Below are positions 16,496-24,584 of a DNA stretch of 33,824 nucleotides, one piece after another. Position 1 is the first letter of the stretch. Each line of letters starts with the position of its first letter. Source of the DNA: Evansella tamaricis (GTDB taxonomy: Bacteria > Bacillota > Bacilli > Bacillales > Salisediminibacteriaceae); assembly GCF_019042215.1 (NCBI RefSeq), contig NZ_JAHQCS010000187.1, forward strand, positions 1 through 33,824. The letters run 5' to 3'. The notes under the pieces were generated by a model. The model was given only the letters and a program-made list of their open reading frames with translations, was not told the DNA's origin and did no database searches. The translations under genes were made by a program, and so were the position numbers.

Positions 16496-17374
16496 ATGTT
16501 TTTTGATGAAGGCTATTCAGGGAAAGTGTTTATTATGGGGAACCGCTCCTATGAGGAAAGTGACATTGTCATTTATGGAATGCCGATGGACTACACAGTG
16601 AGTTTCCGGCCTGGGTCCCGTTTTGGTCCAAGTCGTATACGTGAAGTGTCCATAGGATTAGAGGAATATAGCCCATACATGGATCGTCATTTAGAAGAGG
16701 TAAAGTATCATGATGCAGGAGATATGTTACTGCCGTTTGGGAATGCAGCAAAAAGTATTGATATGATTGAGCAATTCGTAGATAAATTATTGGAAGATGG
16801 GAAGTTTCCGATTGGTCTCGGTGGAGAGCACCTTGTCAGTTGGCCGATTATCCGCTCCTTTTTTAAGAAGTACGGGGATTTAGTTATTATTCATATCGAT
16901 GCCCATGCTGATTTGAGGGAGCAGTACGAAGGGGAACCCCTTTCCCATTCCACTCCCATAAGAAAAGCGTGTGAGTTGATTGGACCAGAGAATGTCTATT
17001 CCTTTGGAATCCGTTCAGGGATGAGGGAAGAATTTCAATACGCAAAAGAATCTGGAATGTACATGGCGAAGTATGAGGTGGCAGGACCATTGAAGGAAAT
17101 TCTTCCGAAACTTGTAGGACGCCCTGTCTATGTAACCATTGATATTGACGTATTGGACCCCGCAGCAGCTCCTGGAACGGGAACGCAAGAGGCTGGGGGA
17201 ATTACCTCAAAAGAATTATTAGAAGCTATTGTTGCCATTGCCGAATCTGGAATTGATGTTGTAGGTTGTGATCTTGTGGAAGTATCACCACCATATGATG
17301 CTGCTGATCAGACTGCAATTGCAGCGAGCAAATTTATCCGTGAAATGATTCTTGGTTGGACGAAAAATAAGTAA
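16496..17374 (+). CDS. speB: Agmatinase
   Basis: Hydrolyses agmatine to putrescine and urea. A ureohydrolase of 292 residues with Mn-binding GGEH (109-112, His112), DAHAD (135-139) and DIDVLDP (216-222), and the family stretch RPGSRFGPSRIREVSIGLEEYSP. The ATG at 16496 aligns with the B. subtilis start (MxFDEGYSGKVFI). An ATG three codons upstream at 16487 is better placed relative to GGGAAGGG, so the start is uncertain by three residues. Last gene of the speE-speB unit, ended by a strong terminator. Confidence 0.95.
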   Translation: MFFDEGYSGKVFIMGNRSYEESDIVIYGMPMDYTVSFRPGSRFGPSRIREVSIGLEEYSPYMDRHLEEVKYHDAGDMLLPFGNAAKSIDMIEQFVDKLLEDGKFPIGLGGEHLVSWPIIRSFFKKYGDLVIIHIDAHADLREQYEGEPLSHSTPIRKACELIGPENVYSFGIRSGMREEFQYAKESGMYMAKYEVAGPLKEILPKLVGRPVYVTIDIDVLDPAAAPGTGTQEAGGITSKELLEAIVAIAESGIDVVGCDLVEVSPPYDAADQTAIAASKFIREMILGWTKNK

Positions 17375-17404
17375 CTGTTCTTGTCTTCTAATGAAATTAC
17401 AGAA

Positions 17405-17441
17405 AAGAAGGTGGATGCGTAAAATCCACCTTCTTCTTTTT
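17405..17441 (+). terminator. Intrinsic terminator of speE-speB
   Basis: AAGAAGGTGGAT (17405-17416) and ATCCACCTTCTT (17424-17435) form a perfect 12-bp stem followed by CTTTTTC. Confidence 0.93.
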
Positions 17442-17509
17442 CATTGTTAAGAAAACAAGTAAAAGAAATATGTTTAAACAGGTAGAATTTCAGATAAAAT
17501 CGGAAAAGC

Positions 17510-17539
17510 TTGAAGGAAACAGTATAAATTCGATATAAT
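17510..17539 (+). promoter_or_regulatory. Promoter of ywiB-argS
   Basis: TTGAAG (17510-17515), 18 bases, TATAAT (17534-17539), about 50 bases before ywiB. Confidence 0.6.
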
Positions 17540-17546
17540 ACATAAG

Positions 17547-17570
17547 TTATAAGAAAAGCGCAATCGCCTA
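17547..17570 (+). repeat. End fragment of the dispersed palindromic element
   Basis: TTATAAGAAAAGCGCAATCG followed by CCTA matches the left end of the elements at 8240 and 28444. It lies between the ywiB promoter and its ribosome binding site, so it is part of the leader. Confidence 0.55.
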
Positions 17571-17589
17571 TGGAACGGGGGAAGAAAAA

Positions 17590-18072
17590 ATGGCAGATAT
17601 GGGACAACCAACAAGGCGGTCCGTGACTATTGAAATGACGACAACCATTAAGGACGGCCCCCAATCTAATACAAATGTTATCCATGCGAAGGGAGAGCTA
17701 ATTAGAAAAGGAGCGACGACGTTTATCCGCTTCGAAGAGCCTTCCTTATCGTCATCAGCAGAGGAAATGTCATCTCAAGAGACAATGAGTACTACCCAAA
17801 TCATAAAAATAGATCAACAGGAAATATCAGTATCCCGTAAAGGTGCAGTATCCATGAATCAGCGCTTTATTCAAGGCAAAACCACAGAAGGGATGTATCA
17901 GAGCCCTTATGGAAAAATGGCGATGCGGACAAATACAAAAGAAGCAACTTATTCTTGGGATCCAGATCATAAACAAGGGATAATTGGCCTTAACTATAAC
18001 CTACATCTGCAAGGGGAAAATGCAGGGGATTATATAATACATGTGAAACTAAAGGAGGATGAAACCATATGA
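17590..18072 (+). CDS. ywiB: DUF1934 / YwiB beta-barrel protein
   Basis: A 160-residue cytosolic protein of unknown biochemical role. It is made of alternating strand-forming stretches ([67 protein letters not shown], INLxYxL-type strands), the lipocalin-like DUF1934 pattern. Start ATG follows GGGGGAAG. Its stop overlaps the argS start (ATGA), so the two are translationally coupled, as in B. subtilis, and may share regulation. Confidence 0.9.
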   Translation: MADMGQPTRRSVTIEMTTTIKDGPQSNTNVIHAKGELIRKGATTFIRFEEPSLSSSAEEMSSQETMSTTQIIKIDQQEISVSRKGAVSMNQRFIQGKTTEGMYQSPYGKMAMRTNTKEATYSWDPDHKQGIIGLNYNLHLQGENAGDYIIHVKLKEDETI

Positions 18073-19754
18073 GTCAAGTGGAACAGGTGAAAGAACAACT
18101 GAAACAGGAAATTGTCGAGGCGATTAAAAAAGCAGGTCTAGTAACCTCGGAACAGGAGATTCCAGCCGTTGTCATCGAATCACCAAAGGAGAAGGAACAC
18201 GGTGATTACGCAACCAATATGGCAATGCAACTGGCACGAATAGCCCGAAAAGCACCCCGTGCCATTGCCGATGACATTGTAAATAACTTAAATAAAGAAA
18301 AGGCAAGCGTTACAAAGGTAGAAATAGCAGGACCAGGATTTATCAACTTCTTTATGAAAAAGGATTACTTATCAGAGGTGGTTGCAACGGTACTCCAACA
18401 AGGTGCAAACTACGGTTCAACTAATTATGGACAAGGGAAACGGATTCAAGTGGAGTTTGTATCTGCTAACCCGACCGGTACCCTTCACCTTGGCCATGCG
18501 AGGGGAGCGGCAGTTGGTGACTCCCTCTGCAACATCTTGGAAAAAGCAGGCTTTGAAGTGGCAAGGGAATATTATATCAATGATGCTGGAAACCAGATTG
18601 ATAATTTATCAAAATCGATAGAATCCCGTTATTTTCAAGCTTTAGGAGAAGACAAACCGATGCCTGAAGACGGTTATCACGGCAAGGATATCATCGGATT
18701 TGCAAAAGAAATCGTCGACACATATGGAGATCGTTTCAAAAACCAGACTGAAGAGGAACGTCTCGCTTTTTTCCGCGAATATGGGTTAAAGCGGGAGTTG
18801 GATAAATTGCAGGGAGATTTAGGAGACTTTCGAGTCCGTTTTGATAACTGGTATTCTGAAACATCCCTTTACACCACTGGAAAGGTGAAAGAAGTATTAG
18901 CTGAGTTGGCAGAACGAGGGGAAACGTATGAGCAGGATGGAGCTCTCTGGTTCCGCTCCACCACTTATGGAGACGATAAAGACCGGGTTCTCGTAAAAAG
19001 TGACGGATCATATACTTATTTGACACCAGACATTTCTTATCATAAGGACAAGTTTGCCCGTGGTTTTGAAGAGCTTATCAATATTTGGGGTGCGGACCAT
19101 CACGGTTACATCCCTCGAATGAAGGCAGCGATACAAGCTCTTGGTTATGGAGCGGATCAGATGAATGTACAAATCATTCAAATGGTGAACTTGTTTGAAA
19201 ACGGCGAGAAAGTGAAAATGAGTAAGCGAACTGGAAAAGCAGTAACGATGCGCGAATTGATGGAAGAAGTGGGAATCGATGCAACTAGATATTTCTTTGC
19301 TATGCGTGCCGCAGACACCCACCTGGACTTCGACTTGGACTTGGCCAAATCACAATCCACGGAGAATCCAGTATATTATGTACAATATGCCCATGCTAGA
19401 ATATGTAGTATGCTTCGCCAAGCTTCTGATAATGGATATACCATAGATAAAGCAAGTTTGGATGGGCTCAATCTAGATCGCCTCAATTCTGAAAAAGAAC
19501 TGGATCTGATGAAAAAACTAGGGGAATATCCGGAAGCGGTAACGGATGCTGCGAAAAAACGCGCTCCTCACCGGATGGCAAATTACGTATACGACCTTGC
19601 CCAAACCCTCCATAGTTTTTACAACGCAGAAAAAGTTATTAACGTTGATGATGTGGAGCTAACGATAGCCCGACTTGCACTAATGGAATCCGTAAGGACC
19701 ACCATTGCAGATGCATTAAGCTTGGTTGGGGTACATGCACCAGAAAAAATGTAA
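18069..19754 (+). CDS. argS: Arginyl-tRNA synthetase
   Basis: Class I synthetase of 561 residues charging tRNA-Arg. An N-terminal additional domain (1-110) is followed by [15 protein letters not shown] with HLGH at 140-143, the arginine-site [17 protein letters not shown], and the KMSKR loop (383-387). The C-terminal DALR anticodon domain starts around [15 protein letters not shown]. Length is normal. The ATG is preceded by AAGGAGG inside the end of ywiB. No T-box was found upstream. A hairpin with two G-U pairs follows 20 bases after the stop. Confidence 0.97.
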   Translation: MSQVEQVKEQLKQEIVEAIKKAGLVTSEQEIPAVVIESPKEKEHGDYATNMAMQLARIARKAPRAIADDIVNNLNKEKASVTKVEIAGPGFINFFMKKDYLSEVVATVLQQGANYGSTNYGQGKRIQVEFVSANPTGTLHLGHARGAAVGDSLCNILEKAGFEVAREYYINDAGNQIDNLSKSIESRYFQALGEDKPMPEDGYHGKDIIGFAKEIVDTYGDRFKNQTEEERLAFFREYGLKRELDKLQGDLGDFRVRFDNWYSETSLYTTGKVKEVLAELAERGETYEQDGALWFRSTTYGDDKDRVLVKSDGSYTYLTPDISYHKDKFARGFEELINIWGADHHGYIPRMKAAIQALGYGADQMNVQIIQMVNLFENGEKVKMSKRTGKAVTMRELMEEVGIDATRYFFAMRAADTHLDFDLDLAKSQSTENPVYYVQYAHARICSMLRQASDNGYTIDKASLDGLNLDRLNSEKELDLMKKLGEYPEAVTDAAKKRAPHRMANYVYDLAQTLHSFYNAEKVINVDDVELTIARLALMESVRTTIADALSLVGVHAPEKM

Positions 19755-19774
19755 TATTTCAAGATTGGAGATAT

Positions 19775-19811
19775 GGCGCAGATCTGAGAATTGTAGTCTC
19801 GGGTCGGCGCC
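19775..19811 (+). terminator. RNA hairpin after argS, terminator-like
   Basis: GGCGC (19775-19779) pairs with GCGCC (19807-19811); after one A-G mismatch GATCTGAGA (19781-19789) pairs with TCTCGGGTC (19797-19805), using two G-U pairs; the loop is ATTGTAG. Only TAATTTATAT follows, so it is weak as an intrinsic terminator. Reliance on G-U pairs points to a structure formed in RNA. Confidence 0.6.
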
Positions 19812-20093
19812 TAATTTATATTCAGGCCAAGAGGCAATAGTGCTTATTAGACTAACCACCACAAATTAACCCATTTTCTCTCCACGATACATCCAATGTG
19901 TGACTAAAGAATCATATTTCTCTTAATTCAGTACAACGGAATAAATACCAATTATATGGAAAAAATACCATATCAAGGGGAAACATAAATCCACATCTGG
20001 TTTGTTTCAAAAACTCAATGAATTGAGGTCAATGCCTTGCTCTTATTGATAACTTCACGACGAAATGATAAACACAATTTAAGGCAAAGGAAG
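19812..20093. other. Intergenic region before the tandem-domain membrane protein
   Basis: About 280 bases, AT-rich. Holds GAGGT (20025-20029) seven bases before an in-frame TTG at 20037, an alternative start for the next gene. The repeated word AATACCA occurs at 19945 and again near 19966. No clear promoter was recognised. Confidence 0.35.
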
Positions 20094-20849
20094 ATGGCCA
20101 CACAAAAATCCTGTACCACTAATGCGATTAGTTACAAGAACCCTTTATTAGTGGCATTTTGGTCATTGGCCTTTCCGGGGTTTGGGCACTTCCTTCTAGG
20201 GAGTCATTTGTTTGGAGTTGTTTTAGTAATATTTGAGTTTTGGATAAATTCATTATCATCTTTGAATACCGCAATTTATTTATCAATGGTAGGGGATTTT
20301 GAATTAGCAAAGGATATCATCGAAATAAAGTATTTTTATGTGTATATTCCTTTGTACATTTTTACGATTTGGGACAGTTATCGGAGAGCACAGGAAATGA
20401 ACCAGGAAATCCAACTTTCCATTTTAAACAAAGAGAACGATTTGGTTACTCCCTTTTCCATGTCGATTCTAGAAGTAAATTATTTACGCAAAAAAAATCC
20501 GTTCACTGCTGTCTTTTGGTCCTTTTTTTTACCGCCGATGGTTTATATTTATCTTCACCGGTTTATTACTCTCGTCTTTTCAGCAATTTGGTGGGGTGCT
20601 TTATTATACTATACGAATATAACGGAAGCCACGTATTATTCTTTAATCGGAGAATTTGAAAAATCAAGGGAATTGCTGGACCCACAATGGGTTCTTTTCT
20701 TGCCATCGGTTTATATGTTTACTATTTTTGATGTTCATACGAAAACAATGGAAAACAATAAACTATATGAAATAGAATTGAGAAAGTATCTTAAAGATTC
20801 CTACCAAAATGGGGATATGGACTCCCTGTATTTTAAACAACAAAGGTGA
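20094..20849 (+). CDS. Unknown membrane protein with an internal duplication
   Basis: Not recognised by name. From the ATG at 20094 it has 251 residues. Two copies of an 85-90-residue membrane module follow each other. The first starts KNPLLVAFWSLAFPGFGHFL and ends FTIWDSYRRAQEMN; the second starts KNPFTAVFWSFFLPPMVYIY and ends FTIFDVHTKTMENN. Both hold an Asn-x3-Tyr-x-Ser...Gly-(D/E)-Phe-Glu stretch between hydrophobic segments. The first module has the PGFGHFLLG pattern seen in TM2-like small membrane domains; the second has lost it. Start uncertain: TTG at 20037 (GAGGT seven bases upstream) would add 19 residues. The stop overlaps the next gene's binding site, so they form an operon. Confidence 0.75.
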   Translation: MATQKSCTTNAISYKNPLLVAFWSLAFPGFGHFLLGSHLFGVVLVIFEFWINSLSSLNTAIYLSMVGDFELAKDIIEIKYFYVYIPLYIFTIWDSYRRAQEMNQEIQLSILNKENDLVTPFSMSILEVNYLRKKNPFTAVFWSFFLPPMVYIYLHRFITLVFSAIWWGALLYYTNITEATYYSLIGEFEKSRELLDPQWVLFLPSVYMFTIFDVHTKTMENNKLYEIELRKYLKDSYQNGDMDSLYFKQQR

Positions 20850-20854
20850 TGAGT

Positions 20855-21313
20855 ATGCATATTATTGCATCATTTGAGTATTCCCCGTTTCTGGAGGTGA
20901 CGATAAAGAAACTGGAGGAAAAGGAAATAAAAAAGGAAAACATAATCGCGTTACCTCTAGATAAGCGTGCAGAAACAAAACATGTCCAGGAAAGTATTGA
21001 CTTATCCGCGGGGAAAAGTCGAATGGATTACGCTTTTATTATTGGGTTAATTCTTATGCTTCTTGGGACGATTTACGGTTTTCAATTAACATGGGGACCG
21101 GTAATCTGGGGGTTGATAGGCCTCGTGGCAGGAGTGGCAGTTGGAATGACAGTTGAACAGTTTTCCAATCGGCATAGACGTGGAAAAAGAAAAAGGCTGA
21201 ATCAAAAAACAGCAGAAGTATTTTTGGCCGTAAAAGTACCATTAGAACAGAAAGAGATGGTGGAGAAGATTCTCTTGGAAAATGGTGCACTGGGGATTGG
21301 TCATCTGAATTGA
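20855..21313 (+). CDS. Unknown small membrane protein, alpha/beta halves around a TM hairpin
   Basis: Not recognised. From the ATG at 20855 (AAAGGTGA five bases upstream) it has 152 residues. The N-terminal part (HIIASFEYSPFLEVTIKKLE) reads as strand-helix, then there are two TM helices (about 58-78 and 84-106, the second glycine-rich: GLIGLVAGVAVGMTVEQF), a very basic loop (NRHRRGKRKR), and a C-terminal strand-helix-strand (TAEVFLAVKVPLEQKEMVEKIL then GALGIGHLN). The two soluble parts could pair into one ferredoxin-like domain. It is coupled to the upstream gene, so the two products may form one complex. Confidence 0.75.
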   Translation: MHIIASFEYSPFLEVTIKKLEEKEIKKENIIALPLDKRAETKHVQESIDLSAGKSRMDYAFIIGLILMLLGTIYGFQLTWGPVIWGLIGLVAGVAVGMTVEQFSNRHRRGKRKRLNQKTAEVFLAVKVPLEQKEMVEKILLENGALGIGHLN

Positions 21314-21433
21314 GTAGTTAATTTAATGCAATTCGGTTATTCCATTCATCAAATTTATTAAAAGGGCATGATTCCTATCGTATTCGCGAACACTAATGAC
21401 ACGAAATCCAACATTTAGATGAAGGTGATTAAA

Positions 21434-22225
21434 ATGCCATGGACGGTGGAAGATAACAAAGCTAGGATATATTACGAAGTGGAAGGAAGGGGACCTGCTA
21501 TCGTATTTGTCCATCCCCCTGGAATGGGACACCTTACGTTTCGACGTCAAAAAGAAGAGCTGAAAAAACGGTTTACTGTCGTTGCCGTAGATTTGAGGGG
21601 AAATGGCCGAAGTGGTATGGATGATCAGCCATTTTCAATGGGAACGCTGGCAGAAGACGTTGTCCGAGTTCTTGATAACTGTGGAATACAAGAGACATAT
21701 GCTTGTGGATACTCTAATGGGGGATCTGTTGTGCAAGAATTAGCGATTAAGTTCCCGGAAAGAATCAAAGGGGTTGTCCTGCTCGGAAGTTTTTCAGAGG
21801 TGAATAGTATTCTGTTGAGGAACGAATTTAAGTTAGGAATCTGGGCAACAAGGAATAAGATGATGAACCTCGTCTCCAATGTGTTAGCGGGGGCACATGA
21901 ATGGAACCCTTTCAAAATGTATCAACTTTCTTCTTATATCAAACAGACATCTCCAGAGATATTGGAAAAATATTATCGTATGGGACTCAATTATGTTTCT
22001 ACGGACAGGCTACGTCAAATAACATGCCCTGTCCTCCTGATCTATGGAGAACGGGATGATTATGTTCACCACTACCGCCACCTTTTTAAAAAATATGTCC
22101 AAGGTCCTGTAACGATGATTTTGGTGGGGAGTGTTGCTCACCAAACACCAACAAAAAAAGGAAGTGCCTTAAATCAGATCATAAAGAATTTTATTCATGA
22201 ATATGAAAACCCTAGCTATACATAA
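21434..22225 (+). CDS. Alpha/beta hydrolase
   Basis: Cytosolic serine hydrolase of 263 residues. HPPGMGHLTFR is the oxyanion region after strand 3, VDLRGNGRS follows strand 4, the nucleophile is Ser94 in GYSNGG, the acid is Asp208 or 209 in YGERDDYV, and the base is His236 in SVAHQTP. It resembles the broad esterase/lyase group (MenH/BioH/epoxide-hydrolase-like); substrate unknown. The ATG at 21434 follows AAGGTGA by six bases; the in-frame ATG at 21419 overlaps that site. It is convergent with the P-type ATPase gene, one base away, and its last codons form half of a shared terminator. Confidence 0.88.
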   Translation: MPWTVEDNKARIYYEVEGRGPAIVFVHPPGMGHLTFRRQKEELKKRFTVVAVDLRGNGRSGMDDQPFSMGTLAEDVVRVLDNCGIQETYACGYSNGGSVVQELAIKFPERIKGVVLLGSFSEVNSILLRNEFKLGIWATRNKMMNLVSNVLAGAHEWNPFKMYQLSSYIKQTSPEILEKYYRMGLNYVSTDRLRQITCPVLLIYGERDDYVHHYRHLFKKYVQGPVTMILVGSVAHQTPTKKGSALNQIIKNFIHEYENPSYT

Positions 22226-22236
22226 GCTAGGGTTTT
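22206..22236. terminator. Bidirectional terminator inside the ends of two convergent genes
   Basis: AAAACCCTAGCT (22206-22217) and AGCTAGGGTTTT (22225-22236) form a perfect 12-bp stem, with T-tails on both strands. Both stop codons (22223-22225 plus, 22227-22229 minus) lie in it, so it encodes the last residues of each protein as well. Confidence 0.93.
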
Positions 22237-24176
22237 AGTAATCGTAAACCATTTAATATCACGAGAATCGTACTTCCCTCGTGGCCAATGACGCCGAGGG
22301 GGAGGGTGACTTGCTGAAAGAAGTTCCCAATAATGAGAAGAATGATCACTGATATGGAAAAAGCTAAATTTTGTTTCACAATTCGGTTTAAACGTTTCGA
22401 TAGACGGAGTGACAACCGGATTTTATCCAGTTCACTTTTCATGAGAACAAGATCCGCTGTATCAATGGCAACGTCTGTTCCAGATCCCATGGCAATTCCA
22501 ATATCGGCTTTTGCCAAGGCGGGGGCATCGTTCACACCGTCTCCAACCATGATCACTGATTTATATTTTTCTTTCAGGTGGTCCACTTCTCTTACTTTCT
22601 GCTCAGGTAGACATTCGGAAATCCACTCATCGACACCGGCTTCCTTGGCAATGGATCTAGCAGTTGTTTCGTGATCACCGGTAATCATCACCGTTTTTAA
22701 TCCCATCTCCTTTAACTTCTGTATTGTTGCTGAAGCATTTTTACGGATTTGATCTTTAATGGCAAAGGCACCGGCAATTTCCCCATCCACTGCTGCATAT
22801 ACAATGGTTTTTCCTTCTCCTTGGCGTAAACGTTCCCAGTCTTTCCAATCAGGAGGAACAGGAATACTATTAGAACGATTCATGAAAGCGATGCTCCCAA
22901 GGGACCATTGTTGACCAGCAATTTCTGCACGAACTCCGTATCCAATTACATCCTCAATAGTTAGTACTTCCGGGAGTTCCCCCCTTGATTCTTTCTGGCA
23001 AAACTTATAAATTGCTTTTGCCAAAGGATGGTTAGACTGTTGCTCAATCGCGCCAACCGCAGAGTAAAGTTGATCTCTCGTCATGTCTTCAACAACGAGT
23101 GTGTCTGTTACATCCGGTGCGCCCTCTGTAATCGTTCCGGTTTTGTCGAAGGCGATGACGTTTGCTTTGGAGAGTTGCTCCAGGTAGATACCCCCTTTCA
23201 TTAAAACGCCGTTTCTGGCGCCGGTAGAGATGGCTGACAGGAGGGCGGGCATCACGGAAGCTACGACGGCACAGGGGGATGCCACGACTAGAAGGACCAT
23301 TGCTCGATAAAAGGTGTCTTCAAATGTCCACCCTAGCATGGTGTACGGAATGAAGAGCATCAGGCAAACCATGGCGAGAACGATAATAACATATGGACCT
23401 TCTATTTTTTCGATCCACTGCTGAGTGGGGGGGCGTTCGGATTTGGCTTGCTGGACAAGCTGAATCATTTTTTGAAAAAGGGAGTCGTGATTCTCTTTCG
23501 TCACTTCCACCGTTATAGAACCTGTTCCATTAATCGTACCGTTAAAAACGTGGCTGGAGGTAATCTTAGTCACAGGAACTGATTCTCCTGTTAAAGTGGA
23601 TTCATCCACTGTGGTCTCTCCAGAAAGGACGATCCCGTCTACGGGGATACTCTCTCCTGGGCGAATAAGAACGTGGTTGCCGATCTGGATGTCATCAATC
23701 GGGACAGTATGAATTTCTCCAGTTTTTTCGTCGATTAGATTTGCGTCGGCAGGTGCCATTTGAACAAGGGCGGATATGTCTTTCTCACTTTTTTGCCACG
23801 TGTAAGTCTCAAGTGCACCACTCAATGAAAAGATAAATATAAGTATCGCCCCTTCATTCCAGTAGCCGATGGAGGCGGCACCGATGGCTGCGAGAATCAT
23901 GAGAATCTCCACACTAAGAGAGTGTTCCTTTATAAGATCAAGCAACCCTTCCTTCGTCTTATAATAGCCGCCAATGACATAAGACAATAAGTATAAAATA
24001 GTAGCAGCTGAACTTGGTATCATGCTTTGCTCCACAATATAGCCAATGAGAAGAAATGCCCCCCCTAGCAGGGAAAAAATTAATTCACGGTGATTAGATA
24101 TGTTCGAGATAGTCCCATGACGGCTTTTTTCAACAAAAGATTGGTTAGTGGATAAGCCATCGTTCCTTTCCATCAT
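22227..24176 (-). CDS. P1B-type heavy-metal ATPase (CadA/ZosA/PfeT-like)
   Basis: Metal-exporting P-type ATPase of 649 residues. There is no N-terminal HMA domain; an N-terminal soluble stretch of 30 residues precedes the TM helices. Actuator TGES (196-199), membrane metal site SPC (300-302), phosphorylation DKTGT (344-348), nucleotide-domain HP in QSNHPLAKA, hinge GDGVNDAPAL, and the last-TM GHEGSTILVILNGLRLL typical of Zn/Cd/Fe(II) transporters rather than copper pumps. Lack of the HMA domain and the size point to ZosA/PfeT, which in B. subtilis is under PerR; only a weak PerR-like sequence is seen upstream. AAAGGAG lies seven bases before the first ATG. Metal specificity is not decided by sequence. 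Confidence 0.92.
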   Translation of the reverse strand: MMERNDGLSTNQSFVEKSRHGTISNISNHRELIFSLLGGAFLLIGYIVEQSMIPSSAATILYLLSYVIGGYYKTKEGLLDLIKEHSLSVEILMILAAIGAASIGYWNEGAILIFIFSLSGALETYTWQKSEKDISALVQMAPADANLIDEKTGEIHTVPIDDIQIGNHVLIRPGESIPVDGIVLSGETTVDESTLTGESVPVTKITSSHVFNGTINGTGSITVEVTKENHDSLFQKMIQLVQQAKSERPPTQQWIEKIEGPYVIIVLAMVCLMLFIPYTMLGWTFEDTFYRAMVLLVVASPCAVVASVMPALLSAISTGARNGVLMKGGIYLEQLSKANVIAFDKTGTITEGAPDVTDTLVVEDMTRDQLYSAVGAIEQQSNHPLAKAIYKFCQKESRGELPEVLTIEDVIGYGVRAEIAGQQWSLGSIAFMNRSNSIPVPPDWKDWERLRQGEGKTIVYAAVDGEIAGAFAIKDQIRKNASATIQKLKEMGLKTVMITGDHETTARSIAKEAGVDEWISECLPEQKVREVDHLKEKYKSVIMVGDGVNDAPALAKADIGIAMGSGTDVAIDTADLVLMKSELDKIRLSLRLSKRLNRIVKQNLAFSISVIILLIIGNFFQQVTLPLGVIGHEGSTILVILNGLRLLKP

Positions 24177-24270
24177 TCTTCAACTCCTTTAGGAAAATGG
24201 TTAATTAGAGGTCTTTTATGTGTAGATCATCATTTCTTATTTGAGAATTAGAATCATCATCAATACCCTT

Positions 24271-24412
24271 AAAAAGCAGAAAATGCTGCCACCGTTGAAT
24301 CGGTGACAGCAAGAAAAATAAATGCTTGGAGGTGAATCTATTCATTTAGCGCACTCTCGTAAAACGGGAGGTGCTCTGTACATATATATGCCTATTAGGC
24401 ATTAGTTGTTAC
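24271..24412 (-). ncRNA. Candidate small RNA or leader RNA with two anti-SD motifs
   Basis: Minus-strand unit of about 140 bases. After a promoter at 24419-24445 come a perfect hairpin ATGCCTAATAGGCAT (24388-24402), a second stem (24351-24374), a third closed by TAAATG/CATTTA (24319-24348), and a classical terminator: GCTGTCACCG and CGGTGGCAGC (24285-24310) then ATTTTCTGCTTTTT. CACCTCC, complementary to a strong Shine-Dalgarno sequence, occurs twice (24328-24334 and 24367-24373 on plus as GGAGGTG). It ends about 95 bases before the metal ATPase start, so it is either a free sRNA or an attenuated leader of that gene. Expression is inferred. Confidence 0.5.
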
Positions 24413-24418
24413 AAATAA

Positions 24419-24445
24419 CTTATACCCTATTGGCACAAAAGTCAA
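24419..24445 (-). promoter_or_regulatory. Promoter of the candidate small RNA
   Basis: On the minus strand TTGACT (24440-24445), 15 bases, TATAAG (24419-24424); the spacer is short, 16 if TTTGAC is used. Confidence 0.4.
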
Positions 24446-24584
24446 ACGAAAATAGTATAGGAAATAGGGTTGCAAATTTCTTCTCCTTCCCGTATAAATG
24501 AAATAATATTAGCGGGAATGTAAGTACGTATCTGTGTTTTACATGGCTACTAACCATTCAAGTCAAGAAAGGGGATGGCTAATC

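Noticed and set aside
17378-17589. T-box or other leader for ywiB-argS
   Set aside because: No specifier-loop or T-box sequence was found; the leader is short and holds a repeat fragment.
24177-24270. PerR box before the metal ATPase
   Set aside because: The best match to TTATAATNATTATAA is about 9 of 15 positions, too weak to call.
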